Under the pieces are notes generated by a model. The model was not told the origin of the DNA. It was given only the letters and a program-made list of their open reading frames with translations, and ran no database searches. Positions 1 through 5,160 of a DNA stretch of 9,208 nt are shown here, piece by piece (position 1 is the stretch's first letter; the number at the start of each line of letters is the position of its first letter). The DNA is from Candidatus Omnitrophota bacterium (lineage in GTDB: Bacteria; Omnitrophota; Koll11; Gygaellales; Profunditerraquicolaceae). Made by a program: the position numbers and the translations under genes. The DNA lies in the NCBI GenBank assembly GCA_026387515.1, contig JAPLLP010000081.1, positions 1-9,208 of the forward strand, written 5' to 3'.

Positions 1-41
1 GCACTTTCGACATCACCAAAATAAGGAAATTAAGAGGATGA
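1..41 (+). CDS. mnhC: C-terminal end of an MnhC/MrpC-like antiporter subunit (partial)
   Basis: Only the last dozen codons of an upstream gene are present. Reading from base 3 gives TFDITKIRKLRG and a TGA at 39-41 that overlaps the next ATG as ATGA. MnhC/NuoK-like subunits commonly end in a hydrophilic tail of this kind (a G-T-x-D-x-x-x-I-R-x-L pattern), and mnhC normally sits directly before mnhD. The identification therefore rests on a short motif plus gene order. The 4-base overlap implies translational coupling to mnhD. Confidence 0.62.
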   Translation, partial: TFDITKIRKLRG

Positions 42-1531
42 GCATCTTTTCATTATTTGTGGTTATACCCCTGGCTAGCGCTTTTATTATCGCCTTGATC
101 GCGGGCAGGCTCAAAAACATAGGGAACTTTATTTTTTGCTCTACCACCCTTATCCTTTGCGTATTATCACTAAGCGCGGTGAGGTTGGTAAACATATATA
201 AAGTTATCGTATTCAAAATAGGAGGGTGGTTGCCGCCGGTAGGTATCTCTATGGTTGCCGATGGCCTGGCGGTCTTGATGCTGGTGACCGTGGCTTTGGT
301 AGCTATGTTGGTATCGTTTTACGCGGTTCGCTATATTCAAAAATATACTGATACCTGGAAATTCCATGCGCTCTTTATGCTTATGCTGGCGGGGATAAAC
401 GGCGTGATTCTAAGCGGCGACCTTTTTAATCTGTATGTATTTTTGGAGCTGGCTTCGATATCTGCCTATGTTTTGGTTGCTTTTGGGGTTGAGCCTGAAG
501 GTTTGGAGGCGGCATTTAGATACGCGGTCATGGGATCGCTAGGTTCCATTTTTGTGCTTTTGGGCATAGCTTTACTCTACGGGTATTGCTCTACGCTGAA
601 TATGGCGGATATTTCTTTAGTCCTTTCCAATAACCCCAGGGGTGTACTTATAGGATTCGTATCAGTGTTATTTTTGGCAGGTTTTGGTTTGAAGGCGGCG
701 CTGGTGCCTTTTCATGCCTGGCTACCGGATGCGCATTCTTCCGCGCCAAGCCCGGTTTCCGCCATGCTTTCGGGAGTACTGATCAAGGCCCTGGGGATCT
801 ATGCCATAGCCAGGATCTTCTTTAATGTGCTGGGCGTATCCGGGAAGATGCTCTTTGTGTTGATGATATTAGGGACTATTTCTATGGTGGTGGGAGCTCT
901 TATGGCGATGTCACAATCCGATTTAAAAAGGATGTTCGCCTATTCTTCGATCAGTCAGATAGGATATATTGCCCTGGCTTTGGGAGTGGGTACGCCCCTG
1001 GCAATCTTCGGCGGGCTATTCCATTTATTTAATCACGCAGTTTTTAAGTCTCTATTATTTTTGAATGCCGGTTCCATTGAACATGCCACCGGCACGCGCA
1101 ATTTGAAAAAGCTAGGAGGACTTGCGGGCGAGATGCCCGTAGAAGGGGTTACCAGCCTAGTGGGTTCAATGAGTATATCCGGTATACCGCCTTTAGGCGG
1201 ATTCTGGAGCAAGTTGATCATTATTATTGCCGTAGCGCAGGCCGGCTATACAGGTTTTGCCGCAATAGCGGTAGTGGTGAGTATTATTACCCTGGCGTAT
1301 TATCTGGAATTCCAGACCTTTGCTTTCTTTGGGAAATTAGATGAAAGGATGCAACAGTTAATAAAAGTTCCTCTAGCCATGAAGTTGTCCGTGATATCTT
1401 TAGCGGGGATATGCGTGTTTTCCGGTTTATTGCTCCTGCCGTATTTCAGGCCATTTTTGCAGTCGGCTGCCAATGTACTGGTTTCAGGCTCCGGATATAA
1501 GGACGCGGTTTTTGCGGCGATAAGATGGTAA
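38..1531 (+). CDS. mnhD: Mrp/Mnh Na+/H+ antiporter subunit D (NuoM/NuoN-like ion-translocating membrane protein)
   Basis: A 497-residue, very hydrophobic protein of the proton-conducting membrane transporter family shared by Mrp antiporters, group 4 hydrogenases and complex I; I estimate about 14 membrane helices. The key charged residues of the ion path are visible: Glu137 in DLFNLYVFLELAS, Lys219 before the P-F-H-x-W-L-P-D-A-H signature (residues 224-233), Lys250, and His333/Lys337 in FNHAVFK. Length is normal for MnhD. The ATG at 38 has an AAGGA element about 10 bases upstream and overlaps the preceding stop; the frame is open further upstream, but the ribosome site and overlap favour this start. 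It overlaps mnhE by 7 bases. In the complex it would couple Na+ or H+ movement to the redox module; which ion cannot be read here. Confidence 0.94.
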   Translation: MSIFSLFVVIPLASAFIIALIAGRLKNIGNFIFCSTTLILCVLSLSAVRLVNIYKVIVFKIGGWLPPVGISMVADGLAVLMLVTVALVAMLVSFYAVRYIQKYTDTWKFHALFMLMLAGINGVILSGDLFNLYVFLELASISAYVLVAFGVEPEGLEAAFRYAVMGSLGSIFVLLGIALLYGYCSTLNMADISLVLSNNPRGVLIGFVSVLFLAGFGLKAALVPFHAWLPDAHSSAPSPVSAMLSGVLIKALGIYAIARIFFNVLGVSGKMLFVLMILGTISMVVGALMAMSQSDLKRMFAYSSISQIGYIALALGVGTPLAIFGGLFHLFNHAVFKSLLFLNAGSIEHATGTRNLKKLGGLAGEMPVEGVTSLVGSMSISGIPPLGGFWSKLIIIIAVAQAGYTGFAAIAVVVSIITLAYYLEFQTFAFFGKLDERMQQLIKVPLAMKLSVISLAGICVFSGLLLLPYFRPFLQSAANVLVSGSGYKDAVFAAIRW

Positions 1532-2022
1532 AGACAAGAATTATTATATTTGTGCTGGCATTATTGATATGGCTCTCTTTGCATTGGTCGATAGATGCCG
1601 GGTATGTCTATAGCGGGATCGCTATAGGATTATTGATCTCTTTTTTGACCGGTGATTTATTTAAGAAAGACTCCCGGGTATTTAAAAATACTAAACGTTA
1701 CCTGTGGTTCCTTTATTACGTGCCCTTTTTTATCTGGGAATGCCTAAAGGCTAATCTTGACGGCGTATACCGGGTAGCGCATCCGGATCTACCTATGCGG
1801 CCGGGGATCGTCAAGGTTAAAACCACCCTTAAGTCAGATGCGGGATTGACTTTTTTAGCTAACTCATTGACCTTGAGGCCCGGGACAATGACCGTAGATA
1901 TAGATAAGGAGAATGGTTTTTTATATGTGCATTGGGTCCAGGTTAAGGATCAGGATATTGATAAAGCCACGGCGCTTCTTGTGCAGAAATTCGAATGCAT
2001 CTTAAAGAGGATTTTTGAATAG
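1525..2022 (+). CDS. mnhE: Mrp/Mnh antiporter subunit E
   Basis: A 165-residue membrane protein of the MnhE family. It has two N-terminal hydrophobic segments (about residues 5-20 and 23-42), another hydrophobic stretch near residues 58-72, and a soluble C-terminal half. The family signature is clear at residues 104-125: S-D-A-G-L-T-x-L-A-N-S-L-T-L-x-P-G-T-M-T-V-D. The start overlaps the end of mnhD (ATGGTAA), there is no strong ribosome site, and translation is probably coupled. MnhE is an accessory subunit of the multi-subunit Mrp complex and is also found in Mbh-type hydrogenases (MbhA). Nothing appears truncated. Confidence 0.93.
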   Translation: MVKTRIIIFVLALLIWLSLHWSIDAGYVYSGIAIGLLISFLTGDLFKKDSRVFKNTKRYLWFLYYVPFFIWECLKANLDGVYRVAHPDLPMRPGIVKVKTTLKSDAGLTFLANSLTLRPGTMTVDIDKENGFLYVHWVQVKDQDIDKATALLVQKFECILKRIFE

Positions 2023-2382
2023 ATGAGAAGATTGAGATGGTTCTTGGGGTTAGTCGGGATAATCGTTACTGTTTGCGCGATTTTCTTTTTGCCCTTGCCT
2101 TCTCTGTTGGAGTGGCAGTCACTGTTTTTAAAAAGGGCGTTTTTCGTGCTTATGCTGAGCGGGGTTTTTTCCCTGTGGCGTATTGTGATGGGGCCGACGC
2201 CTGTTGACCGGGCGGCCGCCCTGGATATCCTGGGTATACTTATCTTGGGATTCTGCGCGATATTGGGGATTTCTACAGGCAGGGATTGGTATATTGACAT
2301 CGGTATTGCCTGGGCCTTACAGAGTTTTATCTCTATACTTGCCTTAGGTAAATACCTGGAGGGTAGGCAGTTCGATGAATGA
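2023..2382 (+). CDS. mnhF: Mrp/Mnh antiporter subunit F, with N-terminal extension
   Basis: A 119-residue small membrane protein. The core is typical of MnhF: Arg53, then G-P-T-P-V-D-R-A-A-A-L-D (57-68), a Thr-Gly turn (85-86), Tyr-Ile-Asp (90-92) and a C-terminal A-L-G-K-Y-L-E-G-R. The family is usually about 85-95 residues. This one carries roughly 30 extra N-terminal residues forming one more hydrophobic segment (about 6-27). The ATG directly follows the mnhE stop, so the longer form is the natural reading, but no good Shine-Dalgarno is seen and an internal start cannot be excluded. It overlaps mnhG by 8 bases. Confidence 0.9.
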   Translation: MRRLRWFLGLVGIIVTVCAIFFLPLPSLLEWQSLFLKRAFFVLMLSGVFSLWRIVMGPTPVDRAAALDILGILILGFCAILGISTGRDWYIDIGIAWALQSFISILALGKYLEGRQFDE

Positions 2383-2704
2383 GATAATCGCCTATATTTT
2401 TATCACCATCGGCCTGGTATTTGATTTTTTTTGGTGCTTGGGCCTGGTGCGCTTCCCCGATATCTACAATAGGCTGCATTCTTCCATCAAGTGTGTCACC
2501 TTGGGGACATCAAGCATATTATTCGGCTTATTTTTATATAAGGGTTTTAGCCCGGCCGGTATCAAGGCCATTTTGTGCATACTATTTTTGGTCTTGACTG
2601 CTCCGGTATCCGCGCATGTCCTGGCACGCAGCGCGCACAAATCCGGGGTTAAGCTTTGGGAAAAGTCGGTGTGCGATAAATACGCTGAAGATGAGATATC
2701 CTAA
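2375..2704 (+). CDS. mnhG: Mrp/Mnh antiporter subunit G
   Basis: A 109-residue protein with three hydrophobic segments. It carries the MnhG/PhaG signature near residues 23-45: L-G-L-V-R-F-P-D-I-Y-N-R-L-H-S-S, then T-L-G, which matches the family pattern of G-x-x-R-x-P-D-x-x-x-R-x-H-A. The ATG lies inside the end of mnhF, and a strong GGAGGG at 2358-2363 lies about 11 bases upstream. The C-terminal 25 residues are hydrophilic and poorly conserved in the family. The gene overlaps the ferredoxin gene by 14 bases, which ties the antiporter module and the iron-sulfur subunit into one transcript. Confidence 0.92.
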   Translation: MNEIIAYIFITIGLVFDFFWCLGLVRFPDIYNRLHSSIKCVTLGTSSILFGLFLYKGFSPAGIKAILCILFLVLTAPVSAHVLARSAHKSGVKLWEKSVCDKYAEDEIS

Positions 2705-3302
2705 ATTAAGAGAACTTAAGGAGGCGGTGAAGGCGCTGATCAAAGGCCCTTATACCTCAAAATATCCTTTCCTGCCCCATGAGCCTTATGAACGATTCCG
2801 CGGCCGGCCGTATTTTCATGAGCAAGATTGTATTGGTTGCGCTGCCTGCGCGCAGGTATGTCCTCCCGGGGCCATAGAATTTAAGGATGAGGTAATCAAT
2901 AGTAAGGCCAAAAGGAGACTGGTGGTGCATTGGGATATTTGCATCTTCTGCGGTCAGTGCCAGGCGAATTGTCCTACCGCTAAAGGTATTGTTCTTTCCC
3001 GGGAGTTTGATTTTGCTACTACCGAAAATAGGGATGCGCTTAAACAGGATATAGAGAAAGAGCTTCTTACTTGTGACTGTTGCGGCGAGACAATCGTGCC
3101 TCTTGATCAATATACGTGGGTGGTTAAGAAACTGGGCCCCTTGTGTTTCTCTAACGCCTCGCTTATCCTTCTTTATACCAGGATGCTTGGTTTGGCTCTC
3201 AAAGAATATTATCAACCGAAAGAGGCATTGGATTTATTACGCTCCGACCGGATCAAGATACTTTGTCCTCGTTGTCGGAGACAGGCAGTAATTAAATCGT
3301 AG
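2691..3302 (+). CDS. Two-cluster 4Fe-4S ferredoxin subunit of an energy-converting hydrogenase (NuoI/HycF/MbhN-like), with C-terminal Cys-rich domain
   Basis: Read from ATG 2691 the protein has 203 residues and starts MRYPKLRELKEAVK. Two classical 4Fe-4S motifs are visible: C47-x2-C50-x2-C53-x3-C57-P and C84-x2-C87-x2-C90-x3-C94-P. These are typical of the electron-wire subunit (NuoI, HycF, EchF, MbhN) that carries electrons between a soluble donor and the membrane-attached catalytic module. The C-terminal part adds a CDCCG motif (128-132), Cys152 and CPRC (192-195), which looks like a zinc-ribbon as in HycF-type proteins. A longer in-frame start at 2616 exists, but its first 25 residues are an out-of-frame reading of mnhG, so 2691 is preferred although its ribosome site is weak. 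Context after mnhCDEFG supports a group 4 hydrogenase; the partner subunits are outside the window. Confidence 0.86.
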   Translation: MRYPKLRELKEAVKALIKGPYTSKYPFLPHEPYERFRGRPYFHEQDCIGCAACAQVCPPGAIEFKDEVINSKAKRRLVVHWDICIFCGQCQANCPTAKGIVLSREFDFATTENRDALKQDIEKELLTCDCCGETIVPLDQYTWVVKKLGPLCFSNASLILLYTRMLGLALKEYYQPKEALDLLRSDRIKILCPRCRRQAVIKS

Positions 3303-3328
3303 CAGGAGCACAGGAAGGCGGTATATCT

Positions 3329-3808
3329 ATGAAAAGCTTAGAAGTTATCAATCTGGATAAGCTGATTAAAGAGAAATTCATTGAATTAGATTTAGAAGGC
3401 AACACCAAGAATGAGGTTATCGCGGGATTAGCCGAAGTGGCGGCACGTTCCCCCAAACTTACTAATAAAAAGGCCTTTTACAAGACCATGCTTGAAAGGG
3501 AGGAACTTGGGTCTACTGGTATAGGTAATGGGGTAGCTATACCGCATGTGAAATCCAAGGTGGTGCGTGGGTTCATTTTGATTTTTGCGCGCCATAATTC
3601 CGGCATTGATTTCGGGGCCCTTGATGGTGAGAAAACCTTTCTATTTTTTGCCCTGGCTTCGCCTCCGGATAAAGTGGGGATTCACCTTAAGGTATTGGCA
3701 GAGATATCCCGCCTGGTCAAGGATAAATTTATAGTTGAACGGTTGAAAAAAGCCAAAGATAAGAAGGAGATCTTAAAGCTGCTTTCTAGCTATAAGAAAG
3801 AAGCTTAA
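3329..3808 (+). CDS. PTS system EIIA component, fructose/nitrogen type (PtsN-like)
   Basis: A 159-residue single-domain EIIA of the PTS_EIIA_2 family. The phosphorylated histidine is His73, in the diagnostic context G-N-G-V-A-I-P-H-V-K. The surrounding L-x-x-R-E-x-L-G-S-T-G-I-G segment (55-66) is also typical. Length fits a stand-alone EIIA, and no EIIB or EIIC is nearby, so a regulatory role like that of EIIA-Ntr is more likely than sugar transport. The ATG has GGAAGG at 3313-3318 about 10 bases upstream. It sits 26 bases after the ferredoxin stop and ahead of a terminator, so it is probably the last gene of the hydrogenase/antiporter transcript. Its phosphodonor and targets cannot be deduced here. 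Confidence 0.93.
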   Translation: MKSLEVINLDKLIKEKFIELDLEGNTKNEVIAGLAEVAARSPKLTNKKAFYKTMLEREELGSTGIGNGVAIPHVKSKVVRGFILIFARHNSGIDFGALDGEKTFLFFALASPPDKVGIHLKVLAEISRLVKDKFIVERLKKAKDKKEILKLLSSYKKEA

Positions 3809-3810
3809 TG

Positions 3811-3838
3811 CACCCCGGCTTATAGGAATGCCTGCACC
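3811..3838 (+). repeat. Possible degenerate copy of the CAC...ATAGGA...hairpin repeat
   Basis: Directly after the EIIA stop, CACCCCGGC (3811-3819) is followed by the loop-like ATAGGAA (3822-3828) and GCC (3830-3832). This resembles repeat copy 1 (loop ATAGGAA), but only a 3-bp GGC/GCC stem remains and the closing GTG is missing. It may be a decayed copy or chance. Confidence 0.3.
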
Positions 3839-3860
3839 TTGTTCTATTTGATGGCAAGTG

Positions 3861-3905
3861 CGCCCTTCTTAGGGCGGGTGCTCCGCTTTCTGCGGAGTGT
3901 TTTTT
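3861..3905 (+). terminator. Intrinsic terminator after the EIIA gene, with a preceding small hairpin
   Basis: A 6-bp GC-rich stem, CTCCGC (3881-3886) and GCGGAG (3892-3897), has loop TTTCT and is followed by TGTTTTTTG, the usual shape of a rho-independent terminator. A smaller hairpin, CGCCC (3861-3865) with GGGCG (3872-3876), lies just upstream and may help. It closes the hydrogenase/antiporter/EIIA transcript. Confidence 0.78.
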
Positions 3906-3907
3906 GT

Positions 3908-3935
3908 TTGACATTTAGAGATTGCATATTAAAAT
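3908..3935 (+). promoter_or_regulatory. Sigma70-type promoter for the peptidoglycan-binding lipoprotein gene
   Basis: A perfect -35 TTGACA (3908-3913), a 16-bp spacer and a -10 TAAAAT (3930-3935, five of six matches to TATAAT). The predicted start, around 3942, falls at the edge of the first hairpin repeat. The message would then begin with repeat hairpins and have a leader of about 150 nt. Confidence 0.62.
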
Positions 3936-3943
3936 GGATAAAT

Positions 3944-3979
3944 AAACACCCGGCCCAAATAGGAATTGGGCCGGTGTTT
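3944..3979 (+). repeat. Hairpin repeat copy 1
   Basis: AAACACC (3944-3950) pairs with GGTGTTT (3973-3979) and GGCCCAA (3952-3958) with TTGGGCC (3966-3972). One C (3951) is bulged and the loop is ATAGGAA. This makes 14 bp with a single bulge, the same architecture as the other copies: CAC, unpaired base, variable stem, loop close to GATAGGATT, stem arm, GTG. Confidence 0.72.
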
Positions 3980-4080
3980 CATCTTCTGTTGTAACACTCC
4001 GCGCTAATCGGCTACCTGGCCCAGATAGGATTTGGGCCAGTGTTCGCCGCAGCGAAAATTGCGCGGGTGTTTCATCTTCT
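3973..4080 (+). repeat. 15-bp direct repeat GGTGTTTCATCTTCT flanking the nested hairpins
   Basis: GGTGTTTCATCTTCT occurs at 3973-3987 and exactly again at 4066-4080. Each copy includes the closing arm of a hairpin repeat plus the same CATCTTCT tail. This suggests the two surrounding hairpins share ancestry beyond their stems, or that a segment was duplicated. Confidence 0.7.
3993..4071 (+). repeat. Hairpin repeat copies 2a (outer) and 2b (inner), nested
   Basis: The outer arms AACAC-t-CCGCGC (3993-4004) and GCGCGG-GTGTT (4061-4071) pair over 11 bp with one unpaired T, the same design as copy 3 at 8045. In place of a short loop they enclose about 56 bases containing a complete inner hairpin: CTGGCCCA (4016-4023), loop GATAGGATT (4024-4032), TGGGCCAG (4033-4040), followed by TGTTCGC. 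The inner copy has the most typical loop and tail. The arrangement reads as one repeat inserted in another copy's loop. Confidence 0.66.
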
Positions 4081-4095
4081 ATGAAAGGAGGAGAG

Positions 4096-4575
4096 ATGCG
4101 TAGATTTTTAGTGTTATCTGTCATGGTAATATTTGCGCTTTGTGCCTTTGGTTGCAGCAAGAAGCAGCCTGCGATGGAGGAGGGCCAGGAGTCGATGTCA
4201 ACGTCTAGTCTGCCTTCAGATACTAGTGCCTCGATGCAGCAGGGCGGAGTCACAACTCAGACAACGGCAACCGAAGCCCCCGGCACCGCCGCTACGGCGA
4301 TGACCGAAACCAAGACTGAACCGCCGCTTCCGCCATCAGGCCCATTTAAGCCTGCTGTCCAGGAAATTCAGACCGCGCTTAAGAATGCCGGCTTCTATAC
4401 CGGGGAAGTCGATGGAAAACTGGGGCCAAAAACCAAGAAGGCCATAGAGGAGTTTCAGGCTGCCCATAACCTTAAGGCAGACGGAAAAGTAGGCTCTCAG
4501 ACCTGGGCTGTGCTGCAGGGATCTTTAAATACGTCGCCTGCTGCGAAGGAAACCAAGAAGGGCAAAAAAAGATAA
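4096..4575 (+). CDS. Lipoprotein with C-terminal peptidoglycan-binding (PG_binding_1) domain
   Basis: A 159-residue exported protein read from ATG 4096. That start has AAGGAGG at 4085-4091 just upstream; the in-frame ATG at 4081 would place this ribosome site inside the gene, so it is rejected. Residues 1-20 form a signal peptide with a lipobox-like C-A-F-G-C, and Cys20 would be lipidated. A Ser/Thr/Pro/Glu-rich linker follows (about 21-85). Residues 86-141 form a PG_binding_1 repeat: V-Q-E-I-Q-T-A-L-K-N-A-G-F-Y-T-G, then D-G-K-L-G-P-K-T and I-x-x-F-Q. The tail is lysine-rich. No catalytic domain is present, so it probably tethers the envelope to peptidoglycan. It has its own promoter and a repeat-filled leader. 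The c-di-GMP RNA lies immediately downstream. Confidence 0.88.
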   Translation: MRRFLVLSVMVIFALCAFGCSKKQPAMEEGQESMSTSSLPSDTSASMQQGGVTTQTTATEAPGTAATAMTETKTEPPLPPSGPFKPAVQEIQTALKNAGFYTGEVDGKLGPKTKKAIEEFQAAHNLKADGKVGSQTWAVLQGSLNTSPAAKETKKGKKR

Positions 4576-4587
4576 TCGTTTTGGCCC

Positions 4588-4616
4588 TTGAAAAAAAAGT
4601 TTTTTTGTGGCATACT
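4588..4616 (+). promoter_or_regulatory. Promoter of the c-di-GMP riboswitch RNA
   Basis: A -35 TTGAAA (4588-4593, five of six), a 17-bp spacer and a -10 CATACT (4611-4616, four of six). The predicted start, around 4622-4624, coincides with the first base of the 13-bp closing stem of the structured RNA. That agreement supports the call. Confidence 0.55.
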
Positions 4617-4685
4617 TTTTATAGCCGATAAAGGTACTCCCCGTTAGAAATAACCGGGATACCGAGTAGAGCCCCGTCTCTACGA

Positions 4686-4768
4686 GGCAACACCGCCGAA
4701 AGGCGGATGACGCAAAGCCTCAGGCCTAAACCCCGGCGCAAGCCCGGGCATGGCAGCTGGGTTGCCGA
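4686..4768 (+). promoter_or_regulatory. Cyclic-di-GMP-I (GEMM-I) riboswitch aptamer
   Basis: The conserved core is unmistakable: GACGCAAAGCCTC at 4709-4721, GGCCTAAACC at 4723-4732 and GGCAGCTGGGTTGCCGA at 4752-4768. P1 is GGCAAC (4686-4691) with GTTGCC (4761-4766). The second stem is CCGCC/GGCGG with a GAAA tetraloop (4693-4706), the loop that docks in this class, and the third stem is CCCGG/CCGGG (about 4732-4746). The base I align with Vc2 G20 is a G (4687), which favours c-di-GMP over the cGAMP-binding GEMM-Ib variant; that alignment is by eye. In this class the ligand usually controls surface, motility or envelope genes. Confidence 0.9.
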
Positions 4769-4820
4769 ATACAAAAAGGCAGAAGGCGATTACCGCCTAT
4801 CCTTTATCGGCTACGCATAT

Positions 4821-4852
4821 AAAATCCCAACATTTTTGTTGGGATTTTTTTT
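4821..4852 (+). terminator. Intrinsic terminator of the riboswitch RNA
   Basis: An 11-bp perfect stem, AAAATCCCAAC (4821-4831) and GTTGGGATTTT (4838-4848), has loop ATTTTT, and the T run continues to 4852. It starts 8 bases after the closing stem of the aptamer transcript. I see no alternative pairing by which the aptamer would break this hairpin. Confidence 0.88.
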
Positions 4853-4866
4853 GCCGCAAAAGGCGG

Positions 4867-4895
4867 CACACCGGTCGATCCGATAAGGCCGGGTG
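4867..4895 (+). repeat. Hairpin repeat, divergent copy downstream of the riboswitch terminator
   Basis: CAC (4867-4869), unpaired A, CCGGTC (4871-4876), loop GATCCGATAA, GGCCGG (4887-4892, including one G-T pair), GTG (4893-4895). The architecture matches the other copies and the loop keeps the GAT-two bases-GAT spacing. The tail is GAGC rather than TTCGC. Confidence 0.5.
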
Positions 4896-4941
4896 AGCAA
4901 TAGCGAACAATCCTTTATTCTCTGGAGATTTTTTTATCTGA

Positions 4942-4950
4942 TGTTATAAT
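4942..4950 (+). promoter_or_regulatory. Extended -10 promoter of a near-leaderless beta-glucosidase message
   Basis: TGTTATAAT (4942-4950) is a perfect extended -10 (TG-n-TATAAT); the -35 region is poor, as is usual for this type. The predicted start near 4957-4958 is only 2-3 bases before the ATG at 4960, and no Shine-Dalgarno lies close to that ATG. Confidence 0.5.
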
Positions 4951-4959
4951 ATCACCTGT

Positions 4960-5160
4960 ATGATTACTTTTCCTAAGGATTTCTTATGGGGAGCGGCGAC
5001 TTCCGCCTACCAGGTAGAAGGCAATAATACAGCGAGTGACTGGTGGGGGTGGGAGAAGCGGGTGGGCTTAAAGGAGCAATGCGGTGAAGCCTGCCGCCAT
5101 TACGAGTTATATAGACAAGATTTTGACCTGGCCAAATCCCTTGGCCGAGCGAGATCTTAA
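4960..5160 (+). pseudogene. Glycoside hydrolase family 1 (beta-glucosidase), N-terminal fragment before frameshift/deletion
   Basis: The reading frame begins with a textbook GH1 N-terminus: F-P-K-D-F-L-W-G-A-A-T-S-A-Y-Q-V-E-G (residues 4-21), including the substrate-binding Gln18. It continues through H-Y-x-L-Y-R-Q-D-F-D-L-A-K-S-L-G to residue 62. It then runs into RARS and a stop at 5158-5160. In GH1 proteins the segment after S-L-G normally contains the conserved H-R-F-S-x-E-W-S-R-I strand; that block is absent from all three forward frames. The family continues in the +2 frame from about 5147. The ATG is the family-standard start and seems leaderless. This is half of one broken gene, or of an assembly error. 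Confidence 0.85.

Larger units (their letters stand above)
4622..4852 (+). ncRNA. Independent structured transcript carrying the c-di-GMP aptamer
   Basis: A compact transcript unit between a promoter and a terminator. TAGCCGATAAAGG (4622-4634) is perfectly complementary to CCTTTATCGGCTA (4801-4813) and closes the whole fold. Inside are a GAAA-capped hairpin (about 4635-4662: CCC and GTTA pairing with TAAC and GGG around one C-C mismatch), a 6-bp hairpin GTAGAG/CTCTAC (4666-4671 and 4678-4683, loop CCCCGT), the GEMM aptamer (4686-4768), and a small hairpin AGGCG/CGCCT (4784-4798). No ORF of note lies inside. The two extra 5' hairpins are not part of the known aptamer. It could be a leader for the downstream glucosidase operon if the terminator is bypassed, or a stand-alone RNA. 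Confidence 0.6.

Noticed and set aside
2616..2690. Longer N-terminus for the ferredoxin gene starting at 2616.
   Set aside because: The extra 25 residues are the out-of-frame reading of the conserved end of mnhG and show no ferredoxin-family features; ATG 2691 gives a normal start.
2757..3215. 152-codon reverse-strand open frame opposite the ferredoxin gene.
   Set aside because: It lies wholly across a well-supported gene with conserved cysteine motifs and its translation shows no recognisable domain; other reverse-strand frames are the same kind of shadow.
4081..4095. Start of the peptidoglycan-binding lipoprotein at ATG 4081.
   Set aside because: The AAGGAGG at 4085-4091 would be inside the gene, and a start at 4096 gives a proper signal peptide directly after it.
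4686..4768. Aptamer as a cGAMP-sensing GEMM-Ib variant.
   Set aside because: The base aligned with Vc2 G20 is G, not A. The alignment is by eye, so this is a preference, not proof.
4801..4920. Alternative pairing of CCTTTATCGG (4801-4810) with CCGATAAGG (4880-4888) as a switch partner for the riboswitch.
   Set aside because: It would enclose the terminator hairpin without disrupting it, needs a bulge, and competes with a perfect 13-bp stem.
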